Below are positions 1-8,899 of a stretch of DNA of 64,000 nt, one piece after another. How positions within the stretch are numbered: the stretch's first letter is position 1; every line of letters begins with the position of its first letter. This stretch comes from Chitinispirillales bacterium ANBcel5 (lineage in GTDB: Bacteria > Fibrobacterota > Chitinivibrionia > Chitinivibrionales > Chitinispirillaceae): NCBI GenBank assembly GCA_029688955.1, contig JARUKZ010000006.1, forward strand, positions 105,145 to 169,144. Reading direction: 5' to 3'. The notes under the pieces are model-generated. The model was not told the origin of the DNA. It was given only the letters and a program-made list of their open reading frames with translations, and searched no databases. Made by a program: the position numbers and the translations under genes.

Positions 1-997
1 GATACCGTTGGGTGCTCAGGGAACCGTTACTCTTACAAAAAAGTGTGCGAAACGTCGATACAGTTTTTCTGCTGACTTTGAAGTGGTACGTAAGGAAAAA
101 CATAAGATCCACGGTAAGGGGATCGGTATAAAGTTCAGACATCTCTATGAGGAAGACGAGCTGGCGCTTCGACACATTGTAGAATATCACCTTGCTCTGA
201 TGTTTAGAAGTAAATTAGATATAAGCGAGGAAAAACTTTCTGGGATTGAATTTAAAATTGCACAGACAAAAGATGAATTAGAGCAGGCATTTAAAATAGT
301 ACATGATACGTATGTAATGGAAAAGTTTATCGAGCCACAAGCGCATGGAATGCGATTAACCCTTTATCATAGTCTTCCCTTCACAACCACTTTCATTGGT
401 AAAAACAAGGATGAAGTTGTTGTTGCCTGTACTCTTTTTCTTGAATCAGTGCTGGGGCTTCCAATGGATAAAATCTTTCACAAGGAACTTAAAATTTTAA
501 GAAACAACCGAAGACTCATAGCTGAACTGGGATCTTTTGCAGTAAAGCCAGGTTGGAAAAGCTCGAGTGTAAATTTGGCTATTCACCTTCATAAACTCAT
601 AACTCAATATACGATAAAGTATTTCAACCTTGACGATATTGTAATAACGATTAACCCAAAACATAAAACGTATTACCAGCACGTTTGGCTTTTTGAGCCT
701 ATTGGACGAGAGAAGGTATACAAAGCAATTAATGGTAACCCCGCAATAGCCATGTACTATAATCTCCGAACAGCAGAGCAGAGGATGAAAGAAAGCTATG
801 AAAACTCTCCGGAAAACTGTAATATCTATGATTTCATTTTCAAGAAAAAAAGCAGCTGTTTACAATGGCCAGACAACCACGCACCCATTATAGTCTGGAA
901 CAAGGATTTACTTCATTACTTTTTCGAAGAAAAAACATCAATTTTTGCCGACTCTAATAAAGATGATGTCATGGAAGTTTTGAAACTGTACAGTTAA
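1..997 (+). CDS. PilZ-like plus FeeM-like N-acyltransferase (5' truncated)
   Basis: The reading frame is open to the left edge, so the true start lies outside the window; the TTG at 8 is only the first in-frame start-like codon. The first 60 or so residues end in a G-x-G-I-x-F stretch typical of the tail of a PilZ (cyclic-di-GMP binding) domain. The rest (about residues 75-300) resembles the GNAT-fold FeeM family of N-acyl amino acid synthases, with the conserved block AELGSFAVKP near residues 172-181. If correct, it would join a fatty acyl chain to an amino acid, possibly under cyclic-di-GMP control. The methyltransferase gene follows after 22 bases, suggesting co-transcription. The FeeM assignment is from memory of family motifs and is moderate; the PilZ part is weaker because only its end is visible. 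Confidence 0.5.
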   Translation, partial: IPLGAQGTVTLTKKCAKRRYSFSADFEVVRKEKHKIHGKGIGIKFRHLYEEDELALRHIVEYHLALMFRSKLDISEEKLSGIEFKIAQTKDELEQAFKIVHDTYVMEKFIEPQAHGMRLTLYHSLPFTTTFIGKNKDEVVVACTLFLESVLGLPMDKIFHKELKILRNNRRLIAELGSFAVKPGWKSSSVNLAIHLHKLITQYTIKYFNLDDIVITINPKHKTYYQHVWLFEPIGREKVYKAINGNPAIAMYYNLRTAEQRMKESYENSPENCNIYDFIFKKKSSCLQWPDNHAPIIVWNKDLLHYFFEEKTSIFADSNKDDVMEVLKLYS

Positions 998-1019
998 CCT
1001 CTACCAAAAATGGTGATAC

Positions 1020-1793
1020 ATGAATTCAGATCATAGCTTTGTTGACTCAAAATATCTGCAATCTTTAGCTGATAAAATAAGACCTGTAAAAATCCGGTCC
1101 TATGAGTTAATGAATTTAAAGCCCGACTCCATTGTACTTGATGTGGGCTGTGGACCTGGTATTGATACAGCTACCCTTTTCACCCAAAAAGTTAATCAAG
1201 GAATAGTAGTAGGTGTTGATATTGATTCAAACATGGTTAAAGCGGCACAAAATGCAACTAAGGACACCACAAGAATCGGTTATTTTCAGGCCAACTCCTA
1301 TTGTCTGCCCTTTTCGCACCAAAGTTTTGATTCTGTTCGTAGCGAAAGATTGCTTCAACATTTAGATCAACCTCAATGTGCTATTGCAGAGATGAAAAGG
1401 GTATGCAGAAAAAACGGTATTATCGTTGTAGTTGATTGTGATCATAGCTCATTATCAATTGATACAACCCAAAAAGATATAGAATGGAAATTAAGACGCT
1501 CAAGAACTGAGCAGATTCCAAATGGTTATTCGGGGAGAAATCTTTTTAGACTTTTAAAAAAGCAGGGATTATGTGGTGTTGCAATAGAACTGCATACAAT
1601 CGCAGTACACAGCTACCACCTTTTCAGAAAATTTTCATGCATGGATGAAGCTGAGCAAAAAGCACTCAGTTCAGGCTGTATTACGGAAAATGAGTTGATT
1701 AAGTTAAATGAAGAACTAATCGATTACGATAAAAAAGGTGTTTTTACAGCGTATACCGTTTTCATCATAGCATCCGGTAAGCGCAAACGATAA
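1020..1793 (+). CDS. SAM-dependent methyltransferase, class I
   Basis: A 257-residue cytosolic protein with the class I Rossmann methyltransferase fold (Methyltransf_11/25 type). Motif I, VLDVGCGPGIDT, is at about residues 39-50; the acidic residue ending strand 2 is in VVGVDIDSNM; and a motif near residues 105-115 (SERLLQHLDQPQ) fits the usual post-motif region. The substrate cannot be told. It follows the FeeM-like gene by 22 bases on the same strand, so it might modify a lipid or amino-acid product, but that is only context. No terminator is obvious between it and the next gene, which lies 132 bases downstream. Confidence 0.75.
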   Translation: MNSDHSFVDSKYLQSLADKIRPVKIRSYELMNLKPDSIVLDVGCGPGIDTATLFTQKVNQGIVVGVDIDSNMVKAAQNATKDTTRIGYFQANSYCLPFSHQSFDSVRSERLLQHLDQPQCAIAEMKRVCRKNGIIVVVDCDHSSLSIDTTQKDIEWKLRRSRTEQIPNGYSGRNLFRLLKKQGLCGVAIELHTIAVHSYHLFRKFSCMDEAEQKALSSGCITENELIKLNEELIDYDKKGVFTAYTVFIIASGKRKR

Positions 1794-1925
1794 TCGGGCT
1801 AAAAAAACGCAGAAATCCGCACCAAAGAACGTATCATAATGGTCTCACATAAAATAAAGGTTTGACGTACCCTTTTTCAGAATGCATTTTCATTTTATCC
1901 ATAAACTTCTCTGAAAGGGGTAAAA

Positions 1926-2666
1926 ATGAAATTCAAGGCTTTACTTGCACTTTTTGGATGCATTGCCGTGGTTGGGTGTACCAGCAGCACTCCGGAAGAA
2001 TTTGTAGAAGAAACTTACGATTGTGGCGCAAAGCGTAAGGTTAATACATTTGTTGGAAGAAGAGATAATATCATTCGAACAACCTTCTACTTCCAGGATG
2101 GACAGGTTCAGTCAGATCAATTTTTTAAAAATGGTGAACCCGATAGTATTATGGTTATCTTCAACCCCGATGGAAGCAAGCTTCAGGAAACGCATTTCTC
2201 TTCGGGCAAAAGGCATGGAGTAAGAAGGGTGTGGCATGAAAATGGCCAACTTCAAAGTGAAACGATGTATGAATATGATAGTCCTGTAGGCGAAGTTATT
2301 ACCTATTATGATGATGGAACAAAAAAATCAGAAGTAACGTATGTTGATGGCAACAGACATGGAAAAGAAATCACCTATTTCCCATGCGGACAAGAGGAGA
2401 GAGTGAGAATTTTCGATATGGGTTTACCGCATGGTGAAGATTTAGAGTATTATGAAAACGGCCAGTTGAAAAGTAAAAGGATGTGGAAAAGTAATGTACT
2501 TCATGGTCCATATGTTAGGTATCATGAAAATGGTAGAGTAAATGAAAAGGGAACCTTTGTAGATGGAGCGTACGACGGTGAAAGAGTGAGGTATAACAGT
2601 CATGGTCGCCGAACAGCCCTTGTAACCTATGAAAATGGTGAAATGATTGAAGGTGAAAGCTTTTAA
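1926..2666 (+). CDS. MORN-variant repeat lipoprotein (YwqK-like)
   Basis: A 246-residue protein with a lipoprotein signal peptide; the lipobox VVGC puts the lipidated cysteine at residue 18. The body is a run of about seven MORN_2-type repeats of the pattern 'G-x-x-x-x-Y-x-x-N-G-x-x-x-x-E' (for example WHENGQLQSE, YYENGQLKSK, YHENGRVNEK). Such repeats form a beta-rich solenoid. The family is often labelled 'YwqK antitoxin' in databases, but no toxin gene is nearby, so I call it only an envelope repeat protein. The ribosome binding site GAAAGGGG lies seven bases before the ATG. A strong terminator follows at 2692-2732. Confidence 0.75.
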   Translation: MKFKALLALFGCIAVVGCTSSTPEEFVEETYDCGAKRKVNTFVGRRDNIIRTTFYFQDGQVQSDQFFKNGEPDSIMVIFNPDGSKLQETHFSSGKRHGVRRVWHENGQLQSETMYEYDSPVGEVITYYDDGTKKSEVTYVDGNRHGKEITYFPCGQEERVRIFDMGLPHGEDLEYYENGQLKSKRMWKSNVLHGPYVRYHENGRVNEKGTFVDGAYDGERVRYNSHGRRTALVTYENGEMIEGESF

Positions 2667-2691
2667 AGGGTATCTTATAAATAGATAAAGT

Positions 2692-2732
2692 CAGGGCTGT
2701 TTTGAGATAGATCAAACCAGCCCTGTTTTTTT
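2692..2732 (+). terminator. Rho-independent terminator
   Basis: An inverted repeat (CAGGGCTG...TTT paired with AAACCAGCCCTG, one mismatch) is followed on the plus strand by a run of seven T. It ends transcription of the MORN lipoprotein gene and lies between two convergent genes. Confidence 0.8.
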
Positions 2733-2738
2733 CTGCAT

Positions 2739-4187
2739 CTAATTCCATCTAACCCCGGTTGAAACGCTTTCTAATATTTTTTCCTGCATGACCCAATTGT
2801 CAAATTGTCCGTTTCCTATTCCATTGCATAGAATTGCAAAAGCATACGTTCGATCTTCAAGCAATACGTAACCCGCAAGAGTACTTACATTAAGCGAGTT
2901 CAGTGTACCCGTTTTAGCCCTTACAATACCCTTGAGTCTCGATCGTCGAAACCTTCTATCCAAAGTACCATCAACACCTGCGATTGCAAGTGAGCTGAGA
3001 AGATCAGGAAAATATGTCCTTTGTTGTGAAATGTAAGAGAGTAGATTAACGATTTGATCGGCACTTATTCTGTTCACATCTCCCATACCTGAACCATTGT
3101 TTAATACAAGTTCTCCTGGAAATTCATTCTTATTCCACCATTCTCTTAAGACTTCTACACCTCCACTCCAGGAGCCTGGTATAGCATTTTTTTCTGCAGA
3201 AATGGTCTTAAGAACCATTTCAGACGCAAAATTGCTTGAATATTTCAACATCGCTTCCACAGATTCGATTAGAGGTTGACTCCTGAAAACATAAAACGCC
3301 CCCTCCTCTTCAAGCGATTCCGGTACTCTTTCTCTAAGAGTCTGGCCATTGAATTCTATTCCAGCCCCGTTAAAAAGATCCCTTATTACGCCACCAAAAA
3401 TTTCCCATGTCTGCCAAACCTTTCGATAGGTATAGTGAGGCCTATCAAGAGCCGACATTACCCCTCTTACATTAACCTGTGTTTGACCGGATACAGATGA
3501 AGTAGATACATCCAAATTACTTCTAAGCCCAGGGGAAGTGGTTTTGGCAGTAGATTTTATCGTAACCCCATCTATTCGGGGAAATATATCTACTATTACC
3601 GGTGAACCTATGTCCTGCCCCGATCGCTTATGAATAGCTACTGAGCTAAAATTTGCCGAAAGAGAACTTATAAGAGGTGAATAGGCACGACTTGTCAAAG
3701 TATTTGTGTATCCCGGTCCAACAGAAACGGTATCAAAGTAAAAATCATCTAAAATAAGATCACCATTTATTTTTCTTACTCCTCTATGATAGAGCTGCTG
3801 AACAAAGAGCCATAATCTTTGAGCATTTAGCCCCGGATCTCCCCTTCCCTGGATGTAGATATTTCCATCTACCACTCCAGAGTCACTATAAAAGGTACTA
3901 TCAATGAACACTCGTGTAGAAAACCGGTAGCTGGGACCTAAAATATCCAGTGCAGCTGCACTGGTTAGCAGTTTCAAAACAGAGGCGGGATTAAAAAGAG
4001 AGTCACTGTTCACTGAGACTAAAACAGAATCTGTCTCCAAATCTTTAATTACTACTCCAATGCCACCAGTAGTGTAACCATTTCTTTTAAGCAATTCTTC
4101 AACGATCTCCTGTTTATTGCCCCAGGAATCTAAGACAGGTATTAATACAAGAAAAAGTGAAAAATAGAGAATACCACCCCTGCTCAT
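2739..4187 (-). CDS. dacB: D-alanyl-D-alanine carboxypeptidase/endopeptidase (PBP4 type, S13)
   Basis: A 482-residue penicillin-binding protein that trims or cleaves D-Ala-containing peptidoglycan cross-links in the periplasm. A hydrophobic signal peptide covers residues 1-22. The three active-site motifs of the S13 family are visible: SxxK as S69-V-L-K72 (the serine is the nucleophile), SxN in SSNFASEM in the central part, and KTG in RAKTGTLN near the C terminus. The length fits the DacB/PBP4 family, including the inserted domains between SxxK and SxN. It stands alone on the minus strand, convergent with the MORN lipoprotein gene. The family assignment is strong; whether endopeptidase or carboxypeptidase activity dominates cannot be told. 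Confidence 0.9.
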   Translation of the reverse strand: MSRGGILYFSLFLVLIPVLDSWGNKQEIVEELLKRNGYTTGGIGVVIKDLETDSVLVSVNSDSLFNPASVLKLLTSAAALDILGPSYRFSTRVFIDSTFYSDSGVVDGNIYIQGRGDPGLNAQRLWLFVQQLYHRGVRKINGDLILDDFYFDTVSVGPGYTNTLTSRAYSPLISSLSANFSSVAIHKRSGQDIGSPVIVDIFPRIDGVTIKSTAKTTSPGLRSNLDVSTSSVSGQTQVNVRGVMSALDRPHYTYRKVWQTWEIFGGVIRDLFNGAGIEFNGQTLRERVPESLEEEGAFYVFRSQPLIESVEAMLKYSSNFASEMVLKTISAEKNAIPGSWSGGVEVLREWWNKNEFPGELVLNNGSGMGDVNRISADQIVNLLSYISQQRTYFPDLLSSLAIAGVDGTLDRRFRRSRLKGIVRAKTGTLNSLNVSTLAGYVLLEDRTYAFAILCNGIGNGQFDNWVMQEKILESVSTGVRWN

Positions 4188-4297
4188 AATTAAACCTCAT
4201 TTCTGGTTGTTTTTACTTTTTTCGAAGCTTCCAAAATTCTATTTTAGAACCTGTATGAAATAAATAATAATTTAAATTTTAATGGAGCCCAAAAAAT

Positions 4298-4513
4298 ATG
4301 CCTAAATATTCTATAGCATTTATTACACCTTCAAAAAGGCAACAAATTAGACATAGAATTATAGAAGAAGAAAACAGAGATTCTGCTTTAGAGAAATTTT
4401 TTAATGAAGAAGCGAGCGAATTCTATTCTGCTGACGACCAGGGGTTCTACTATTTTAAAGATGATTTTTTCGATGAGATAACAAGCTCCGGAAGCATAAT
4501 TGAAATAGATTAA
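4298..4513 (+). CDS. Small acidic hypothetical protein
   Basis: A 71-residue protein I do not recognise. It is acidic in its second half, rich in Phe and Tyr (SEFYSADDQGFYYFKDDFFDE), and has no signal peptide or membrane segment. It has its own short upstream region: the divergent dacB gene starts 110 bases before it and the sequence between them is very AT-rich. A GGAG lies 13 bases ahead of the ATG, a long spacing. It is convergent with nrdR, 34 bases away. It is likely a real gene because of its coherent composition and placement, but the function is unknown. Confidence 0.5.
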   Translation: MPKYSIAFITPSKRQQIRHRIIEEENRDSALEKFFNEEASEFYSADDQGFYYFKDDFFDEITSSGSIIEID

Positions 4514-4547
4514 TTAGCCCTTAACCAGTACTCAAAAAGTGAGCTGT

Positions 4548-5024
4548 TTATTTTAAATTTGTCAGCGGCTCAATTTTTGATTCTATCTCTTTTACCTCTG
4601 AAATAAATTCAGAAACATCCTTAAATTTTCTGTAAACAGAAGCGAAGCGAATATATGCGATTTCATCCAGTGCATATAATTCCTTCATTACCATTTTGCC
4701 TATTTCAGTGCTTGGGATTTCAGATTTTCCATATTTTTCAATCTGATTTTCTATTTTATCTACTACACTTTCAATTTTTTTAGTGCTTATTGGTCTCTTT
4801 TTACATGCAGCGACAATTCCCTGAAACAGTTTTTGTCTATCAAAAGACTCTCTTCTTTGATCGTGTTTTATGATTGTTAAAGAGATGCTTTCTATGTACT
4901 CATAGGTGGTAAAACGTTTTCCGCAATCAAGGCATTCACGCCGCCTCCTAACCGCCTGTCCTTCCTTACTGGTTCTGGAATCTACAACTTTGTCTTCTTC
5001 GTAATTGCAAAAAGGGCAGCGCAT
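4548..5024 (-). CDS. nrdR: Transcriptional repressor NrdR
   Basis: A 158-residue ATP/dATP-sensing repressor of ribonucleotide reductase genes. The N-terminal zinc ribbon is complete (C3, C6, C31, C34), followed by the arginine-rich RRRREC strand. The ATP-cone domain covers about residues 49-139 (SLTIIKHDQRRESFDRQKL onward). The length matches the family. It lies 37 bases after the DUF5683-like gene in the same direction and could be its last operon partner; no ribonucleotide reductase gene is in the window. The start ATG is preceded by a GGAGAAAAA ribosome binding site. Confidence 0.95.
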   Translation of the reverse strand: MRCPFCNYEEDKVVDSRTSKEGQAVRRRRECLDCGKRFTTYEYIESISLTIIKHDQRRESFDRQKLFQGIVAACKKRPISTKKIESVVDKIENQIEKYGKSEIPSTEIGKMVMKELYALDEIAYIRFASVYRKFKDVSEFISEVKEIESKIEPLTNLK

Positions 5025-5061
5025 TGTTTTTTCTCCTATCCACGATCAGGTTAAGGTTGAT

Positions 5062-5751
5062 CTAAAAATCCACACCAACTTTTAATCCGTATGCATCATT
5101 AGCGCTAGTGTAATCCGGTTTAATACTGATAGATGAAAGAGGGGGCCTGTTTTCTCTACGACCAGATGTTCTGGCATCAACAAACGATACGATTCGATTA
5201 AGGACCAATGCCCCCAAAAAGAAACTTGATGCAACCTGAAAACGTCTAGAGCTTTCTCTCAGCTCATTAAATTCACCCTGAAACGATTCATCTGCCCATC
5301 TCCACCACATAGCGGGATCTACATACATATCACCCGGGCTTCTGTTAAGTTTCATCACGTTATTGTACTCTTTAGAATCCATAAAATTACCCACATTACG
5401 CCAATAACTCTCATCTCTCACAGAAGCACTCGCCCCTGCATTAGTACCGGCATATGCAGCTGCACTCGCTGCAAGGTTACGGGATTGGCCGTAGGAGTAG
5501 ATAAGTCCAACTAAGGAAATAATGTCAACTGCCATGTAGCTAAACGCCGAAACTGGTCTGTCCAGATAGTAGTGCCCCAGCCCTGGAAGTGCGATAGCAA
5601 GTGCCATGTTAGCATTACTGGGCTGAGTACTCTCAACTTGAGGAGAGAATAAATCAACTGTATCAGTTACAACATCTTCTTCAATGATGATCTGAGCACT
5701 GCTCTGCCCAGCGAATACTAAAATAAAGACCAGAAAAACGATTAGTTTCAA
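5062..5751 (-). CDS. DUF5683-like envelope protein
   Basis: A 229-residue exported or membrane protein with a signal peptide at residues 1-19 (ending SSAQ). It has the motif ALPGLGHYYLDRPVSAFSYMAVD near residues 54-76, the hallmark of the DUF5683 family, and a second hydrophobic stretch (FFLGALVLNRIVSFVDA) near residues 177-193. The function of the family is unknown. The start is a TTG that overlaps the stop of the upstream gene (TTGA), so the two are translationally coupled. The two neighbours share the same core, so they look like tandem paralogues acting together at the envelope. Confidence 0.65.
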   Translation of the reverse strand: MKLIVFLVFILVFAGQSSAQIIIEEDVVTDTVDLFSPQVESTQPSNANMALAIALPGLGHYYLDRPVSAFSYMAVDIISLVGLIYSYGQSRNLAASAAAYAGTNAGASASVRDESYWRNVGNFMDSKEYNNVMKLNRSPGDMYVDPAMWWRWADESFQGEFNELRESSRRFQVASSFFLGALVLNRIVSFVDARTSGRRENRPPLSSISIKPDYTSANDAYGLKVGVDF

Positions 5752-7040
5752 AACTGAACCCTTACAGCAACGCCTGGCACATTTTCAGAACCAGTGTTCA
5801 CAAGTTGTTGTTCAATGCTCATACGATTCCAAACACTCTCTTCACCTAAAAGCCTCCGATTATGAGCCCTGGCAGTAAAACCTGCATCCAGAGCACTTAC
5901 TAAATGATTTACGATCAAAGCGTAAAAAGAATAGTATACAGCTCTTGAGTATCTATCCGACCGAACGACCAGGTCATTATATTCGTTAAGATACCGGGAA
6001 TATCCCGAAATATTAGTATTACCACCCACCATATCTATAAGAAAATCATTAGTTGATGATTTTACAAATTTGTCACCGGCACTGGTTTTTAGAGTGTCCG
6101 TAGCATAATATATATCGCTAACAGAAGGTTCATTACTGTCTTTCCAGCCTCTCATATAATAATTTTCTCTGATGCGCTCATAAAACCTACTGTTGCGATC
6201 CTGCGCCCATTTATAGAACTTTTCATCAATAATATGAGGACCGATAATCGAATCCAAATCTCTATTTTCATCTTCGCTTATTCTCTTCAACTCAGAATAA
6301 TACTGCTCAAAGAGCGATGGGTCGTAATGTTCATCAGCAAACTCTCTTGCCTCATTCCTTTTTGAGCGAGATAAAACCGAAAAGGTAATTGAGGTCGAAA
6401 GTATTGCTACTTCTGTAGCTATGAACGCTGCGGATTTTACTTTGTTATTTGCATAAGCCTGCCCCAAACCGGGCACAAGCAGTGAGAGAAACATCGCTCT
6501 CCGGGGAGATTTGTATTCTTCTAAATTCTGAGCGAAGTTAATAGATTGAGTTTCTTCAATTATTGGAGCTTGTTGCTCTTGAGTCACTACTTCACTTTCA
6601 ACTGTTTCGGTTGAGGCTGGGAGAGGAGCATCTGGTGAAGTAGCGGGTGAATCATCAGAAAGCTGTTCATCGACAGACTCATGCTGCTGATCATCAACCA
6701 CCTTCACCTCATCTTCAGAAATATCATCCCCTTTGATATCTAACCCCTGAGATCCTAACAGGTCCTGCTCCCCATCTCCCTGCAGCAATTGTTCTATATC
6801 AAGCGGAGCAGCCTTACTGCCTTCATCTACATCATCCAAGACCATATCTTCTACATCATCATCATCGACAATTACTTCCTCTTCTTCAATGATTAGATCT
6901 TCCACATAAATATCTTCAAGAATCAGTTCATCTTCAGAACCATCTTGAAGTGAAGAAGAGATGTGGGATGAATCTGCTATAGCCAAAGACAAGAATATAA
7001 ACAGCAGACTACAGACACGAACAATTGTGCTTTTTTCCAT
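5748..7040 (-). CDS. DUF5683-like envelope protein with long acidic N-terminal region
   Basis: A 430-residue protein with a signal peptide (residues 1-22), then about 140 residues extremely rich in Asp and Glu (for example EEEEVIVDDDDVEDMV), then the DUF5683 motif LLVPGLGQAYANNKVKSAAFIATEVA near residues 187-212, and near residues 370-385 a hydrophobic segment (YYSFYALIVNHLVSALDAGF) matching the one in the next gene. It is therefore a longer paralogue of the downstream protein. The acidic stretch may be an unstructured linker or may bind cations in the periplasm. The start has an AGAGG ribosome binding site. It follows dapB by 37 bases and may be read from the dap promoter. Confidence 0.65.
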   Translation of the reverse strand: MEKSTIVRVCSLLFIFLSLAIADSSHISSSLQDGSEDELILEDIYVEDLIIEEEEVIVDDDDVEDMVLDDVDEGSKAAPLDIEQLLQGDGEQDLLGSQGLDIKGDDISEDEVKVVDDQQHESVDEQLSDDSPATSPDAPLPASTETVESEVVTQEQQAPIIEETQSINFAQNLEEYKSPRRAMFLSLLVPGLGQAYANNKVKSAAFIATEVAILSTSITFSVLSRSKRNEAREFADEHYDPSLFEQYYSELKRISEDENRDLDSIIGPHIIDEKFYKWAQDRNSRFYERIRENYYMRGWKDSNEPSVSDIYYATDTLKTSAGDKFVKSSTNDFLIDMVGGNTNISGYSRYLNEYNDLVVRSDRYSRAVYYSFYALIVNHLVSALDAGFTARAHNRRLLGEESVWNRMSIEQQLVNTGSENVPGVAVRVQF

Positions 7041-7077
7041 AAAACCTCTCAGTTAGTCTCTTTATTATAACATAAAA

Positions 7078-7887
7078 TTATATTCCGAGCACATCTTTCA
7101 TGCTATAGAAACCCACATCTTTTGAAGAAATCCATTTTGCAGTCTCAACCGCGCCACGTGCAAACGTGGATCTGCTATGTGCCATGTGGCGTAACTCTAT
7201 TCTTTCCCCAATTCCGGCAAAGAGAACGGTATGATCTCCTACAATGTCCCCACCTCTGACAGCGTGCATACCCACCTCAGTAGCGGGCCGGGTTTGGGAA
7301 GCCATTCCAGAGCGACCATCCACCACAGCTTCATCATAGCTCTTTTCAAGAACCGAAGAGATAATTTCACCTAATCTTTTTGCCGTCCCACTTGGAGAAT
7401 CCTTTTTAAACCTGTGATGCGCTTCAATAATTTCCATATCAAAACGATCTTTAAGACTCGAAGCGACAAGCTCAGTAAGAGAGAACAATAAATTAACACC
7501 AAGGCTTGTGTTAGGACTTACCAGAACAGCTATATGTTTGGATGCATTTTGGGCTAATTGGTAATCATCCTCCTGCAGCCCGGTTGTTCCAATAACCATT
7601 GAGAAGTTCCCTTTTTCAGGCAAGTTTTTCAAGTTAGCTCTGGTTGACTCTATTGAAGAGAAGTCAATAACCACTTTTTTTTCAAGGTTGATCTCATCAA
7701 GCGAAGGCGCTACAGCAATCCCCAAATGACCGACCCCAATACATTCCCCGTAATCCTTGCCAACAGAAGGATGTGAGGGATATTCAACACATGCTGCAAT
7801 ACTTACATCTTCATCAGCAAGTGCCACTTTTGCGATCTCAACCCCCATACGCCCAAGGGCACCTACTATAATTATTTCAGTTTTCAT
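7078..7887 (-). CDS. dapB: 4-hydroxy-tetrahydrodipicolinate reductase
   Basis: A 269-residue cytosolic enzyme that reduces the dapA product with NAD(P)H in the diaminopimelate/lysine pathway, feeding peptidoglycan and protein synthesis. The nucleotide-binding motif GALGRMG is at residues 9-15, and the substrate-binding and catalytic signature EAHHRFKKDSPSGTAK is near residues 155-170. The length matches the family. It starts 10 bases after dapA with an AGAGGA ribosome binding site, so the two form an operon. Confidence 0.96.
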   Translation of the reverse strand: MKTEIIIVGALGRMGVEIAKVALADEDVSIAACVEYPSHPSVGKDYGECIGVGHLGIAVAPSLDEINLEKKVVIDFSSIESTRANLKNLPEKGNFSMVIGTTGLQEDDYQLAQNASKHIAVLVSPNTSLGVNLLFSLTELVASSLKDRFDMEIIEAHHRFKKDSPSGTAKRLGEIISSVLEKSYDEAVVDGRSGMASQTRPATEVGMHAVRGGDIVGDHTVLFAGIGERIELRHMAHSRSTFARGAVETAKWISSKDVGFYSMKDVLGI

Positions 7888-7897
7888 AGTATTCCTC

Positions 7898-8782
7898 TCA
7901 GGATACAGAAACAGAGTACGATTTTAGTACGTTTAGTAGTTGTTCTTTATTGCTTTCGAGCATTGAAACGAGAGGAAGCCGCACAGTCCCTCCATGGAGC
8001 CCGTAATAAGACATAGCCTCTTTAATGGGTACAGGGTTGCTTTCAATAAAGACGATTTTTGTTAATGGAAGAAGCTCTTCATGAATTTTAAGGGCAGATT
8101 CGTGTTCACCTTTGAGGTAGTTTTCAATCATCGCACTCATTTTATCCGGCACGATGTTGCCAATCACTGATATAACACCCTTACCTCCCACAGATAGAAT
8201 GGGCAGAGTTAAACCATCATCACCTGATAAGATTGTTAATCGATCCCCACACCTTCTGTGAATTTGAGAAACCTGGGCAACATCGTTACTTGCTTCCTTT
8301 ACAGCAACGATGTTTTCAAAATCACATAATCTTTCAAGTGTTTCCGGAAGAAGATTAATACCAGTTCTTCCGGGAACATTGTACACTACAATGGGTAATT
8401 TTGAATTGTTTGAAACAGCTGAAAAGTGCTGATACAACCCTTCCTGGGTTGGTTTATTATAATAAGGAGTGATACTCAGGATTGCATCTGCACCATTCTC
8501 TGCGGCATCTTTTGCAGCAGAAACGGCTTCTTGAGTGTTATTGGATCCAGCTCCTGCAATAACCTGCACTCTTCCTTTGGCCTGCTCAACAGCAATTTTA
8601 ACAACCCTATTGTGCTCTTCCCAGTTAAGAGTGGCAGATTCGCCAGTTGTGCCACATGGCACTATACCTGCAGCACCTTTTTTGATAATAAATTCTATAT
8701 TTGACCTTAAACCTTCTTCATCAATTTTCCCATCAGCTGTAAATGGAGTAATGATAGCTACATAGCATCCTTGTAATTTCAT
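7898..8782 (-). CDS. dapA: 4-hydroxy-tetrahydrodipicolinate synthase
   Basis: A 294-residue aldolase that condenses pyruvate with aspartate semialdehyde, the first committed step of the diaminopimelate pathway. Motifs: GTTGESATL, the catalytic tyrosine region YNVPGRTG, and the Schiff-base lysine in VAVKEAS. I place the start at the ATG at 8782 (MKLQGCYVAIITPF), which has a clear AAGGAG eight bases upstream. A longer frame to 8839 adds 19 residues with no match to the family and would run into the terminator of the ribosomal operon. It is followed by dapB. Confidence 0.95.
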   Translation of the reverse strand: MKLQGCYVAIITPFTADGKIDEEGLRSNIEFIIKKGAAGIVPCGTTGESATLNWEEHNRVVKIAVEQAKGRVQVIAGAGSNNTQEAVSAAKDAAENGADAILSITPYYNKPTQEGLYQHFSAVSNNSKLPIVVYNVPGRTGINLLPETLERLCDFENIVAVKEASNDVAQVSQIHRRCGDRLTILSGDDGLTLPILSVGGKGVISVIGNIVPDKMSAMIENYLKGEHESALKIHEELLPLTKIVFIESNPVPIKEAMSYYGLHGGTVRLPLVSMLESNKEQLLNVLKSYSVSVS

Positions 8783-8819
8783 GTTCGAAATAACTCCTTT
8801 TTGTTTAAAACTTTCTACA

Positions 8820-8867
8820 TAAAAAAAAGGCCGGATCAAATTGAGTTATAAACTCAACAGCCCGGCA
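8820..8867 (-). terminator. Rho-independent terminator of the rpsF-rplI block
   Basis: Read on the minus strand, GCCGG...TTGAGTT pairs with AACTCAA...CCGGC and is followed by a run of eight T (the A-run at 8821-8828). It sits between rplI and dapA and explains why dapA has its own start region. Confidence 0.85.
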
Positions 8868-8899
8868 GGCAAATTATCAATGATAAAAGAAAGGACGGG

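Noticed and set aside
1926..2666. YwqK-type antitoxin of a toxin-antitoxin pair
   Set aside because: The protein is a signal-peptide lipoprotein of repeats and no toxin gene lies next to it; the label reflects only repeat similarity.
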